DNA of 64,000 nt from Capnocytophaga stomatis. GTDB lineage: Bacteria; Bacteroidota; Bacteroidia; Flavobacteriales; Flavobacteriaceae. Below, piece by piece: positions 34,432 through 43,194 of the stretch. Under the pieces are notes generated by a model. That model made no database searches and had not been told where the DNA came from. It saw nothing but the letters and a program-made list of their open reading frames with translations. The translations under genes were made by a program, and so were the position numbers. The stretch spans positions 310,001-374,000 of the forward strand of contig NZ_CP022387.1 in the NCBI RefSeq assembly GCF_002302635.1, given 5' to 3'. Numbering within the stretch: position 1 is the first letter of the stretch; each line of letters starts with the position of its first letter.

Positions 34432-35257
34432 TAGGATTTTGGCTTTCTAAATTACTAATCTCTTCTTTGTCTTTATTTTCAATTATGTAAATGAAATCTA
34501 CATTTGACATATCTGTAAACAACTTAATATCAATAACAAAGGAATTATCCATTTGGCTTCTGGTGATGTTCATAATACGCCCAACAGGAATTCCTTTAGG
34601 GAAAATGCTTGACATTCCTCCCGTAACAATAGTATCACCTTTTTGAATTGGAGCAATATTAGGGATATCCACCAATTGAACAATATTTAGTTCTTGCCCG
34701 TTCCATTTGAGTGAACCAAAATGCCCTGTTCTTTTTACCATTGCATTCAAAGAAGACTTTATATTCAAAACACTCTGAACAGTAGCAAACTGACCAGAAG
34801 TATTCTCAACAATTCCCACAATTCCTTTAGGAGAAATCACTCCCATATCTTGTTTTACTCCTTCTTCTTCTCCTTTATCGATTGTCAAATAATTTTTCTT
34901 CCGCAAGAAACTATTTTTGATAATATTAGCTGTGTAAACTTTATATTGATTTGCATCAAAAAAAGGCAGGCTATCGGCTAAAGTGCTTTGTTTGAGCTGA
35001 TTCTCCAATGCAAATATTTTGCTTCGAAGTTGCTTATTTTCTTCACTAAGAAGAGTATTTTGACCTCTTAAATCAAAATACTGAGCCCAATAGCTTGAAA
35101 AATTATACAAACTCCCCGAGATAGCATTAGCGGAATTGATATATCTGCTTTGTGGATAATAATTATCTTTGATAATCAAAAAGATAGAAAAAGAAAAAAG
35201 CAACAAAAACACAAAAAAGTTTCTTTTACGAATAAAAAACAAAATGATTTGTTGCAT
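34424..35257 (-). CDS. mreC: Rod shape-determining protein MreC
   Basis: Periplasmic scaffold of the elongasome. The 277-residue protein starts MQQIILFFIRKRNFFVFLLL, a membrane anchor, then a coiled coil (LLSEENKQLRSKIFALENQLKQ) and the beta-domain with MGVISPKGIVGIVENTS and GDTIVTGGMSSIFPKGIPVG. I place the start at 35257; a longer frame to 35302 would read through the hairpin after mreB. Confidence 0.93.
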   Translation of the reverse strand: MQQIILFFIRKRNFFVFLLLFSFSIFLIIKDNYYPQSRYINSANAISGSLYNFSSYWAQYFDLRGQNTLLSEENKQLRSKIFALENQLKQSTLADSLPFFDANQYKVYTANIIKNSFLRKKNYLTIDKGEEEGVKQDMGVISPKGIVGIVENTSGQFATVQSVLNIKSSLNAMVKRTGHFGSLKWNGQELNIVQLVDIPNIAPIQKGDTIVTGGMSSIFPKGIPVGRIMNITRSQMDNSFVIDIKLFTDMSNVDFIYIIENKDKEEISNLESQNPNE

Positions 35258-35286
35258 AAGCTCTAAATTACATATTTTTAAAAGAC

Positions 35287-35330
35287 AAATTGTAAGGTGC
35301 AAGCTTTCAACATCCTACACCTTACAATTT
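35287..35330 (-). terminator. Hairpin between mreB and mreC
   Basis: Perfect 13-bp arms AAATTGTAAGGTG and CACCTTACAATTT surround an 18-base loop. On the minus strand the hairpin follows the mreB stop by 15 bases and is followed by GTCTTTTT. It may act as a partial terminator lowering mreCD expression relative to mreB. Confidence 0.65.
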
Positions 35331-35345
35331 CAAAATCATAAACTA

Positions 35346-36374
35346 TTACTTAAGAAGTATGCTTCTGAATTTATCTATATTTTTCAAAGTGATTCCCGTT
35401 CCACGAACTACTGCACGCAATGGGTCTTCTGCTACGTAAACCGGCAAATCGGTTTTTAAAGAAATTCGCTTGTCCAAACCTCGTAGCATAGCTCCACCAC
35501 CAGCCATATAAATCCCTGTGTTATAGATATCTGCAGCTAATTCAGGCGGTGTTTGTGACAATGTTTCCATAATGGAATCTTCGATACGCAAAATGGATTT
35601 ATCCAATGCTTTCACCATCTCACGATATGAAACTTGCACTTGTTTAGGTTTTCCTGTTAGCAAATCACGCCCTTGCACCATAATATCTTCTGGCGGAAGG
35701 TCTAAATCTTCTGTGGCTGCACCAATCGTTATTTTGATATTTTCAGCAGTACTTTCACCTACGTAAAGGTTATGTTGAGTACGCATATAATGAACAATAT
35801 CAGAGTTAAAAATATCACCCGCAATTTTCACAGATTTATCACAAACGATTCCTCCTAAGGCAATTACGGCAATTTCTGTAGTTCCCCCTCCGATATCAAT
35901 AATCATATTCCCTTTAGGTTGCATAATGTCCAATCCAATCCCAATAGCTGCCGCCATCGGTTCGTGAACAAGATAAATGTCTTTTCCGTTTACACGCTCG
36001 CACGACTCACGAACGGCACGCGTTTCCACTTCTGTAATTCCTGAAGGAATACAAACCACCATACGCAATGAGGGAGAGAAAAAACGCCTTTTCAATGCAG
36101 GTACACTTCTGATAAGCATACTAATCATTTGCTCCGAAGCATCAAAATCAGCAATTACTCCATCTTTTAATGGTCGAATTGTTTTAATGTTAGGGTGTGT
36201 TTTTCCTTGCATTAACCGAGCTTCCTTGCCTACTGCTATAATTTTGTGTGAAGTTCGGTCTTGAGCGACAATCGATGGGCTATCCACCACCACCTTGTCA
36301 TTATGAATGATTAATGTATTTGCTGTTCCTAAATCTATTGCTATTTCTTCCGTTAAGAAGTCAAAAAAACCCAT
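35346..36374 (-). CDS. mreB: Rod shape-determining protein MreB
   Basis: Bacterial actin that positions peptidoglycan synthesis along the cell. The 342-residue protein has the phosphate-1 motif IDLGTANTLI, the segment MVVCIPSGITEVETRAVRESC, phosphate-2 MIIDIGGGTTEIAVIALGG and adenosine motif GIYMAGGGAMLRGLD. Length is standard. First gene of the run mreB-mreC-mreD-mrdA. Confidence 0.97.
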   Translation of the reverse strand: MGFFDFLTEEIAIDLGTANTLIIHNDKVVVDSPSIVAQDRTSHKIIAVGKEARLMQGKTHPNIKTIRPLKDGVIADFDASEQMISMLIRSVPALKRRFFSPSLRMVVCIPSGITEVETRAVRESCERVNGKDIYLVHEPMAAAIGIGLDIMQPKGNMIIDIGGGTTEIAVIALGGIVCDKSVKIAGDIFNSDIVHYMRTQHNLYVGESTAENIKITIGAATEDLDLPPEDIMVQGRDLLTGKPKQVQVSYREMVKALDKSILRIEDSIMETLSQTPPELAADIYNTGIYMAGGGAMLRGLDKRISLKTDLPVYVAEDPLRAVVRGTGITLKNIDKFRSILLK

Positions 36375-36543
36375 ATTTGTGTAGTTGTATTAAATATAAT
36401 TTGTTTAAAATCAATCATTTATAAAAAGAAAACTATTCTATTTATGCGACTGCAATTTTATGAAAAAAAAAATGTTTTTCCAAACAAATTTCAATTTTAA
36501 TCCTTAAATTCACAAAATGCTATTTTAAATCATAAAAAAATGT

Positions 36544-36551
36544 TACTTTTG
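36544..36551 (+). promoter_or_regulatory. Promoter -7 box for the hybrid kinase
   Basis: TACTTTTG matches TAnnTTTG followed by C, 33 bases before the ATG at 36585. Confidence 0.45.
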
Positions 36552-36584
36552 CTGTTAGAGTTAAATTTTTAGCTTAGAAAATAT

Positions 36585-39056
36585 ATGAAATCCCAAAAAA
36601 TAACATTAAAAATAATTTTAGGATATCTTCTGTTAATATTAACATCTGCAACGGTTGCGGCTGTTACTTATAAAGAAATTCAAAAATTAACCTCATCAGA
36701 AAACATAAACCAATCCAATAGAGATAAAATGCTGAAAATCGGCAGAATACTAACTCTTATGAATGAAACGGAAAGTGCCGGAAAAATAGCAATCCGTACT
36801 GATGATGAGCAAGCTCTTAAATCTTTTTTGGAAAAAAATAAAATTCTGGAAGATAGTATTATCAAATTCAGAAAAAACATTACATCTGAAAAACACTTGC
36901 AAATGCTTGATACTGTGCAGATGTTAATTCAATTAAAAAGTAAAAACCTTCAAGAATTGAAAGCCATTCAGCGTAGTGATGTTTCATCAATTACCATTCG
37001 TAATGCCATCAAAAAACTTTCGAGCTTGGAGCCTTCACTTGGGCATTTTCTGCTGAATGACAACATTGTAACAAGTCAAGAAAGGATAGGCCCCAGAAGA
37101 GATTCAACAAGTACGGAAAGTGAAACACAACAAGATATTCCTTCCATCTTAAAACGATATAAGGACATAAAAATTCCTCCCACTCGGAATCAGTCAAAGT
37201 TTGATGAAACTGTTATGGAAACCTTAAAATTGTTAAATAAAGTTCATCGAGAAACTCAAAAATATAAATATAAGCAAAACGAAAAAATACAAACTCTTTG
37301 GCATAATGACAATCGTATGTCGGAGAAAATTGGCGATTTACTTTCTGATTTTGAAGAAGATATACTAAAAAGTTCACAAGAAATTAACAATGAACGACAA
37401 ATTATTTTCAAAAAAAGTAAGTCTTTCCTGATTCTTTCTTATGTCTTTGCGATAATTGTCACCGTTTTACTTTCCTTTATTATAATAAGGGACTTTTGGA
37501 AAATTCAGGCTTACCGGCAAGAATTGGAAACAGCAAACCTGAAAACCAATCGTTTATTAAAAAGTAGAGAGCAACTCGTTTCTATGGTTAGCCACGATTT
37601 GCGAACACCTCTCAGCTCTATAATAGGATACTCCGAACTCCTTAGAAAACAAGACATTACGGAAAAAGGCAAAAATTATCTTTCACATATCAAATATTCT
37701 TCGGAGTATATTCAAAAGTTGGTTGATGAACTGCTGGATTATTCCAAGTTGGAGGCGGGAAAAATTACGATACAAAAGGTTCCTATAAATATTGCTGACA
37801 CTATCAAGGAAGTATCTGATAATGTGAAGTCTATATACAAATCCAAACCTATCACCTTGTCAATGGAAATTTCCGATACAATTCGCAATAGTAAATTTAC
37901 AAATGATTCGTATCGTATCAGACAGATTCTTTACAATCTGATTTCCAATGCTTTTAAATTCACTGAAAAAGGAGAAATTCGCATTAAAGCCGAAGCAAAA
38001 CCTTTCACCGACAAGGCTTCCGAAATTATCATCTCGGTTTCAGACTCCGGAATCGGTATAAAAAAAGAACAACAGGCTCACATTTTTGACGAATTTACGC
38101 AAGCCAACACAGATGTTTCAAAACGCTACGGAGGTTCAGGATTAGGTTTGCATATTTCACAAAAATTGGCTCATTTGCTAAAAGGAAAAATAAGTCTTGA
38201 AAGTGAAGAAAATGTAGGAAGTACGTTTACTTTCCGTTTTGTATCTGAAAAAGTTACTGAAAATCAGAAAGTTGTTTCAAACAAATGGACTTCTGACAAA
38301 GCTCCTAACGAAATCGAAATTCTTGCAATTGATGACGATGCCACCATTTTAGGACTTATTCAGGAACTTTTACATCAGAAAAACATAAAAGTTACTCCTT
38401 TTAGCAACGGAAAAGAAGCTCTTTCCAAGATGAATTCACTCAATTTTGATATGGTTATCACGGATATTCAGATTCCTGAAATGAATGGTTTTCACTTTGT
38501 TACGTTATTCAATGAACAATATAAAGACAATCCTATTCCGGTGTTGGCTATTACGGGCAGAAAAGACGTTCCCGAGAGTTTCTATACACAAAGCGGTTTT
38601 TCAGGAATATTACCAAAACCTTTCACTCCTCAGCAATTTTATGAGAAGTTGAATTCATTTTTCCCGAAAATAGAAACCAATAATTTTGCAGCACCTCCTC
38701 CTTTAGTTGTTGATTCTGTGGAATATCGTCCTGAGGTTTTGGAACAATTTATGGGAGATGATAAAGATGCTATTATTGCTCTTTATGAAACTTTTATAAA
38801 CGATTCTGTAAAAAACATTTCAAATTTGAAGCAATTTGCAAATATTAGAGAATATGAAAATATCCGAGCCATTGCCCATAAAATGCGAAGTATGTTCGGA
38901 CAAATAAACGCTAAAAGAGAAGTAGAAATATTAAACTATTTGAACAATATTTCAGAAGAAAGTGATATTTTGGAACTTCGACTTAAAATCAACGACTTAG
39001 AAAAACTTTTCAATGAAGAATGTAAAATAGCTATTGAGAAATATTGTCATAACTAA
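36585..39056 (+). CDS. Hybrid sensor histidine kinase with receiver and HPt domains
   Basis: An 823-residue membrane kinase with a full phosphorelay in one chain. Membrane segments at about 7-27 and 281-302 enclose a helical periplasmic sensor of about 250 residues that I do not recognise. The H-box is SHDLRTP with His337, then N-box NLISNAFKF (~453), D-box DSGIGI (~487) and G-box GGSGLGL (~516). A receiver domain follows with Asp627 in VITDIQIP and Lys678 in LPKPF. A C-terminal HPt domain has His765 in AIAHKMRSMFGQ. The output regulator must lie elsewhere. It is divergent from mreB. Confidence 0.92.
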   Translation: MKSQKITLKIILGYLLLILTSATVAAVTYKEIQKLTSSENINQSNRDKMLKIGRILTLMNETESAGKIAIRTDDEQALKSFLEKNKILEDSIIKFRKNITSEKHLQMLDTVQMLIQLKSKNLQELKAIQRSDVSSITIRNAIKKLSSLEPSLGHFLLNDNIVTSQERIGPRRDSTSTESETQQDIPSILKRYKDIKIPPTRNQSKFDETVMETLKLLNKVHRETQKYKYKQNEKIQTLWHNDNRMSEKIGDLLSDFEEDILKSSQEINNERQIIFKKSKSFLILSYVFAIIVTVLLSFIIIRDFWKIQAYRQELETANLKTNRLLKSREQLVSMVSHDLRTPLSSIIGYSELLRKQDITEKGKNYLSHIKYSSEYIQKLVDELLDYSKLEAGKITIQKVPINIADTIKEVSDNVKSIYKSKPITLSMEISDTIRNSKFTNDSYRIRQILYNLISNAFKFTEKGEIRIKAEAKPFTDKASEIIISVSDSGIGIKKEQQAHIFDEFTQANTDVSKRYGGSGLGLHISQKLAHLLKGKISLESEENVGSTFTFRFVSEKVTENQKVVSNKWTSDKAPNEIEILAIDDDATILGLIQELLHQKNIKVTPFSNGKEALSKMNSLNFDMVITDIQIPEMNGFHFVTLFNEQYKDNPIPVLAITGRKDVPESFYTQSGFSGILPKPFTPQQFYEKLNSFFPKIETNNFAAPPPLVVDSVEYRPEVLEQFMGDDKDAIIALYETFINDSVKNISNLKQFANIREYENIRAIAHKMRSMFGQINAKREVEILNYLNNISEESDILELRLKINDLEKLFNEECKIAIEKYCHN

Positions 39057-39064
39057 ATAGAAGC

Positions 39065-39099
39065 AAAAATCCGAATTTCGTTATGAAATTCGGATTTTT
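39065..39099. terminator. Bidirectional terminator between the kinase and efp
   Basis: A 15-bp perfect stem (AAAAATCCGAATTTC and its complement) with a 5-base loop, A-rich on the left and T-rich on the right, lies between convergent genes. Confidence 0.9.
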
Positions 39100-39116
39100 T
39101 ACATATAAAAAGATAG

Positions 39117-39683
39117 TTAATCTTTCATTCTTTCCACGTATGTTCCCTTTTCAGTTTCAACCTTAATGCGGTCACCTTCATTGATAAATAACGGAACGTT
39201 CACGATTGCACCTGTTTCCACAGTAGCTGGTTTTGTGGCGTTGGTTGCCGTATTTCCTTTTACTCCCGGCTCAACGTGAGTTACTGTAAGTATCACACTG
39301 GCAGGCATTTCTACAGAAAGAGGAGATTCATCTTCTGCATTAAAAATAATCATTACTATTTCTCCTTCCTTAAGTAGTTCAGGATTATCAAGCATATCTT
39401 TACGGATATTTACTTGATTGTAATCCTCTGTATTCATAAATACAAAATCATCTCCTTCTTCATACAAATATTGGAAAGAGCGTGTTTCTACACGTACATC
39501 GTCAATTTTATGTCCCGCCGAAAATGTATTATCAAGAGTTTTTCCCGTAGTAACGCTTTTCAATTTTGTACGAACGAAAGCGGGTCCTTTTCCAGGTTTA
39601 ACGTGCAAAAATTCGATTATTTTGTAAATGTCGTGATTAAAACGGATACATAATCCTTTTCTAATATCTGCTGTTGTTGCCAT
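39117..39683 (-). CDS. efp: Elongation factor P
   Basis: Relieves ribosome stalling at polyproline stretches. The 188-residue protein has the three beta-barrel domains. The loop that enters the peptidyl-transfer centre is KPGKGPAFVRTKL, with Lys32 at the tip as the residue modified in many bacteria. No modification enzyme is visible nearby. Last gene of the lpxD-lpxC/fabZ-lpxA run, 86 bases after lpxA, a gap with no terminator seen. Confidence 0.95.
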   Translation of the reverse strand: MATTADIRKGLCIRFNHDIYKIIEFLHVKPGKGPAFVRTKLKSVTTGKTLDNTFSAGHKIDDVRVETRSFQYLYEEGDDFVFMNTEDYNQVNIRKDMLDNPELLKEGEIVMIIFNAEDESPLSVEMPASVILTVTHVEPGVKGNTATNATKPATVETGAIVNVPLFINEGDRIKVETEKGTYVERMKD

Positions 39684-39769
39684 CTATTATAATTAATTGT
39701 TATTAAATTTTTTACTTTTTCATAAATGATATCGAAACTTCTTCATAAAACACAGAAGCACAATATGTT

Positions 39770-40558
39770 CTACATACTTCCTCCCGTGTAACCCTTCATT
39801 ACACCTCGTGAGGAATTACGGATGAAGTCTAAAATTTCGTCTCTTTCAGGAGTAGCTTCCATTTCTGCTTCCACTATGGAAAGTGCCTGTGTGGTATTGA
39901 AATCTTTTTGGAAAATAATCCTATAAATATTTTGTATCTCTCTGATTTTCTCTGGAGTAAAACCTCTTCTTCGCAAGCCAACGGAATTGATTCCCACGTA
40001 AGAAAGCGGTTCACGGGCTGCTTTCACGTAAGGTGGCACATCTTTACGAACCAAAGACCCTCCCGTTACAAATGCGTGATTTCCAATAGTGGTAAATTGC
40101 TGAACCGCAACCATCCCCGCCAGAACCACGTAATCACCCACTATAGTATGACCTGCTAAAGTAGTGTTATTTGAAAATATACAATGATTTCCTACGATGC
40201 AATCGTGAGCGATGTGACTGTAAGCCATTATCCAGCAATTCTCCCCTACCACAGTTTTCATCTTGTCAACCGTTCCTCTGTTGATTGTTACACACTCTCG
40301 GATAGTTGTTCCGTCTCCAATAATAGTGACAGTTTCTTCATTTTGAAATTTTTTATCCTGAGGAATCGCAGAAATCACAGCCCCAGGAAAGATAGAGCAA
40401 TTCTTCCCAATTCTCGCCCCTTCCATAATCGTTACGTTAGGTCCTATCCAAGTGCCTTCACCAATTTCAACATTATTATGAATGGTTGAAAAAGGTTCAA
40501 TTACCACATTCTGAGCTATTTTTGCTCCGGGATGCACATACGCCAAAGGTTGATTCAT
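39770..40558 (-). CDS. lpxA: UDP-N-acetylglucosamine acyltransferase
   Basis: First acyl transfer in lipid A synthesis. The 262-residue protein is a left-handed beta-helix of hexapeptide repeats ([LIV]GxxxxI pattern from residue 10 to 190) with the catalytic His in AYSHIAHDCIVG. A C-terminal helical domain follows (RRRGFTPEKIREIQNIYRII). It lies 10 bases past the lpxC/fabZ stop on the same strand. Confidence 0.95.
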   Translation of the reverse strand: MNQPLAYVHPGAKIAQNVVIEPFSTIHNNVEIGEGTWIGPNVTIMEGARIGKNCSIFPGAVISAIPQDKKFQNEETVTIIGDGTTIRECVTINRGTVDKMKTVVGENCWIMAYSHIAHDCIVGNHCIFSNNTTLAGHTIVGDYVVLAGMVAVQQFTTIGNHAFVTGGSLVRKDVPPYVKAAREPLSYVGINSVGLRRRGFTPEKIREIQNIYRIIFQKDFNTTQALSIVEAEMEATPERDEILDFIRNSSRGVMKGYTGGSM

Positions 40559-40568
40559 AGCCTTTTAA

Positions 40569-41957
40569 TTATTTAATTTTCACAATTTGAGCCATCAACT
40601 CTGCCTCGGTTGCTAATTTTCCGTTTACATAAGCATACCCTTGCATATGGCAAATACCTCTTCTGATAGGCGTTAAAAGCTCCAATTTAAAAATGAGCGT
40701 ATCGCCTGGCATTACCTGAACTTTAAATTTAACATTATCTATCTTCATAAAATATGTCAAATAATTTTCAGGGTCAGGTACTGTACTCAAAATCAATACA
40801 CCACCTGCTTGTGCCATTGCCTCAATTTGTAAAACTCCTGGCATTACAGGAGCTCCTGGGAAATGTCCCACAAAAAAAGGCTCGTTCATTGTTACATTCT
40901 TCAACCCGATAACGTGCTTATCCGAAAGTTCAAAAATCTTATCAACCAACAAAAACGGTGGGCGATGCGGTAATAATTTTGTTATATCATTGATATTCAT
41001 CAACGGAGGCTGATTTATATCAATTGAAGGAACATTATTTCTACGTTCGTTTTTAATAATTTTCGATAATTTTTTAGCAAACTGTGTATTGGTAAAATGC
41101 CCTGGTTTTGTGGCAATTACCTTCCCTCGTATACGTGTACCAACCAAAGCTAAATCTCCAATCACGTCAAGGAGTTTATGCCGAGCAGCTTCGTTGGAAT
41201 AATGCAATTTCAGATTATCCAAAATTCCGTTTGGCTGAACAGAAATATCCTCTTTATTGAAGATTTTTTTCAGCTTTTGCATCGTTTCTTCCGAAATTTC
41301 TTTATCTACATAAACGATAGCGTTGTTCAAGTCTCCTCCTTTGATAAGCCCGTGGTCAAGAAGCATTTCCAACTCGTGTAAAAAACTGAATGTGCGTGAG
41401 TTAGCAATATCATCTTTAAACTCAGAAAGTTTATTCAAATAGGCATTTTGCGTACCCAAGATTTTCGTTCCGAAATCAACCATTGTAGCTACCTGATATT
41501 CATCAGAAGGTATCACAGTAATCTCACTTCCTGTTTCTTCGTTTACATACGAAATCACTTCCTTAACAACGTATTCCTCTCGTGGTGCATCTTGCTCTTG
41601 AATTCCCGCTTCTGCTATGGCTTCTACAAAATATCTTGCCGAACCATCCATAATCGGTGGTTCTGAAGCATTTAGCTCGATGATAACATTATCCAAATCC
41701 ATTCCCACGAGAGCCGCCAAAACGTGTTCGCAAGTCTGAATTCTGACACCTTTTTTTTCTAAAACGGTACCTCTTTCGGTATTTGTTACGTAATTGACAT
41801 CTGCCTCAATTACAGGAGAACCCTCTAAATCAACACGAACAAAAGTATATCCGTGATTTACCGGAGCCGGTTTCAATGTCATTTTCACATTTTGCCCTGT
41901 GTGCAGACCTACTCCCTCTAAACTAATCTCTCTTGCTAAAGTATTTTGCTTTACCAT
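40569..41957 (-). CDS. lpxC/fabZ: Bifunctional UDP-acyl-GlcNAc deacetylase / hydroxyacyl-ACP dehydratase
   Basis: A natural fusion characteristic of Bacteroidota. The first ~300 residues are LpxC, the zinc deacetylase that commits to lipid A: zinc ligands lie in CEHVLAAL and in HKLLDVIGDLALVG. From about residue 315 it is FabZ, which dehydrates 3-hydroxyacyl-ACP: LLPHRPPFLLVDKI and HFPGAPVMPGVLQIEAMAQ with the catalytic His and Glu. The two halves compete for the same 3-hydroxyacyl-ACP pool, so fusion fixes their ratio (inference). Confidence 0.96.
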   Translation of the reverse strand: MVKQNTLAREISLEGVGLHTGQNVKMTLKPAPVNHGYTFVRVDLEGSPVIEADVNYVTNTERGTVLEKKGVRIQTCEHVLAALVGMDLDNVIIELNASEPPIMDGSARYFVEAIAEAGIQEQDAPREEYVVKEVISYVNEETGSEITVIPSDEYQVATMVDFGTKILGTQNAYLNKLSEFKDDIANSRTFSFLHELEMLLDHGLIKGGDLNNAIVYVDKEISEETMQKLKKIFNKEDISVQPNGILDNLKLHYSNEAARHKLLDVIGDLALVGTRIRGKVIATKPGHFTNTQFAKKLSKIIKNERRNNVPSIDINQPPLMNINDITKLLPHRPPFLLVDKIFELSDKHVIGLKNVTMNEPFFVGHFPGAPVMPGVLQIEAMAQAGGVLILSTVPDPENYLTYFMKIDNVKFKVQVMPGDTLIFKLELLTPIRRGICHMQGYAYVNGKLATEAELMAQIVKIK

Positions 41958-41963
41958 AAGACT

Positions 41964-42992
41964 TTATTTATTTTCCAAATATTTTTTTTCGATATCTAAA
42001 AATCGCTTCATCAAAGATGGTAACTTCTTGAAAATCACATATGATTTATTATAATCAGAATATCCTATTGCCGGCGCACCCTGCAATACTTCATCGTCTT
42101 CTACATTTCTGATAACACCTGATTGTGCTTGAATCTTCACCCGATTTCCAATATTCAAATGCCCGACAATCCCTACCTGACCGCCAATCATACAGCTTTC
42201 TCCTATTTTGGTAGAACCCGCCACACCAGTTTGTGCAGCAATTACTGTATTCTTGCCAATTTCCACATTATGAGCTATCTGTATTTGATTGTCTAATTTT
42301 ACACCTTTACGGATAATTGTCGAACCCAAAGTAGCTCGGTCAATGGTACTTCCAGCTCCTATATCAACGTAATCTTCAATAATCACATTTCCAATTTGCG
42401 GAACTTTATTGTAAAAACCTTCCTCAACGGGAGCAAACCCAAAGCCGTCAGCACCTAATATGACTCCTGCGTGTAGCGTACAATGCTTACCTATAACCGT
42501 TTCGGAATATATCTTACAGCCGGCAAATAACGTGGTATTATCGCCAATGGTCACATTATCACCTATATAAGTGTTAGGATAAATTTTTACATTATTGCCT
42601 ATAACCACATTTTCTCCGATGTAGGAAAAAGCCCCTACGTACACATCCTCTCCTATTCGTGCTGATTTTGAGATGAAAACAGGCTCTTCAATGCCTTTTT
42701 TGTTTAGCTTTATCTGGTTATAATACTCCAACAATTTTGAAAAAGCCGAGTAAGCATCATCCACCTTAACCAAAGTAACCGAAAGCTCACTTTCCGTCTC
42801 AAAAGTTTTATTAACTATTGCTACAGAGGCTTTTGTAGTATATATATAATTTTTATACTTCGGATTTGCCAAAAAAGTAATACTTCCCTCCTCTCCTTCC
42901 TCTATTTTCGAAAGTTTGTATATCTCTACATCAGGATTTCCTTCTACTTCTCCGTGCAATATATTTGCTATTTGTAAAGCTGTAAATTTCAC
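41964..42992 (-). CDS. lpxD: UDP-3-O-acylglucosamine N-acyltransferase
   Basis: Third acyl-related step of lipid A synthesis. The 342-residue protein has an N-terminal uridine-binding domain ([22 protein letters not shown]) followed by a hexapeptide beta-helix, with the catalytic His in [12 protein letters not shown]. It leads the run lpxD - lpxC/fabZ - lpxA and is separated from the next gene by only 6 bases. Confidence 0.95.
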   Translation of the reverse strand: MKFTALQIANILHGEVEGNPDVEIYKLSKIEEGEEGSITFLANPKYKNYIYTTKASVAIVNKTFETESELSVTLVKVDDAYSAFSKLLEYYNQIKLNKKGIEEPVFISKSARIGEDVYVGAFSYIGENVVIGNNVKIYPNTYIGDNVTIGDNTTLFAGCKIYSETVIGKHCTLHAGVILGADGFGFAPVEEGFYNKVPQIGNVIIEDYVDIGAGSTIDRATLGSTIIRKGVKLDNQIQIAHNVEIGKNTVIAAQTGVAGSTKIGESCMIGGQVGIVGHLNIGNRVKIQAQSGVIRNVEDDEVLQGAPAIGYSDYNKSYVIFKKLPSLMKRFLDIEKKYLENK

Positions 42993-43194
42993 TTTTGTAC
43001 TTTTAAATTCCTAAAAACCAATACTGTAAAAAACAAAAAACTATTTTTTTCGTTTGTAGTAAAAACAATATTTCGTTTTTTCCGCAACAAAAATAGAAAA
43101 ATAATTTAAAAGAGCATTAAATATTATTTTTTTTAGGTTTTATATATTCCGATTATAAACATTTTAGCAATTATAGCCTATCTTCAAAAATTCA

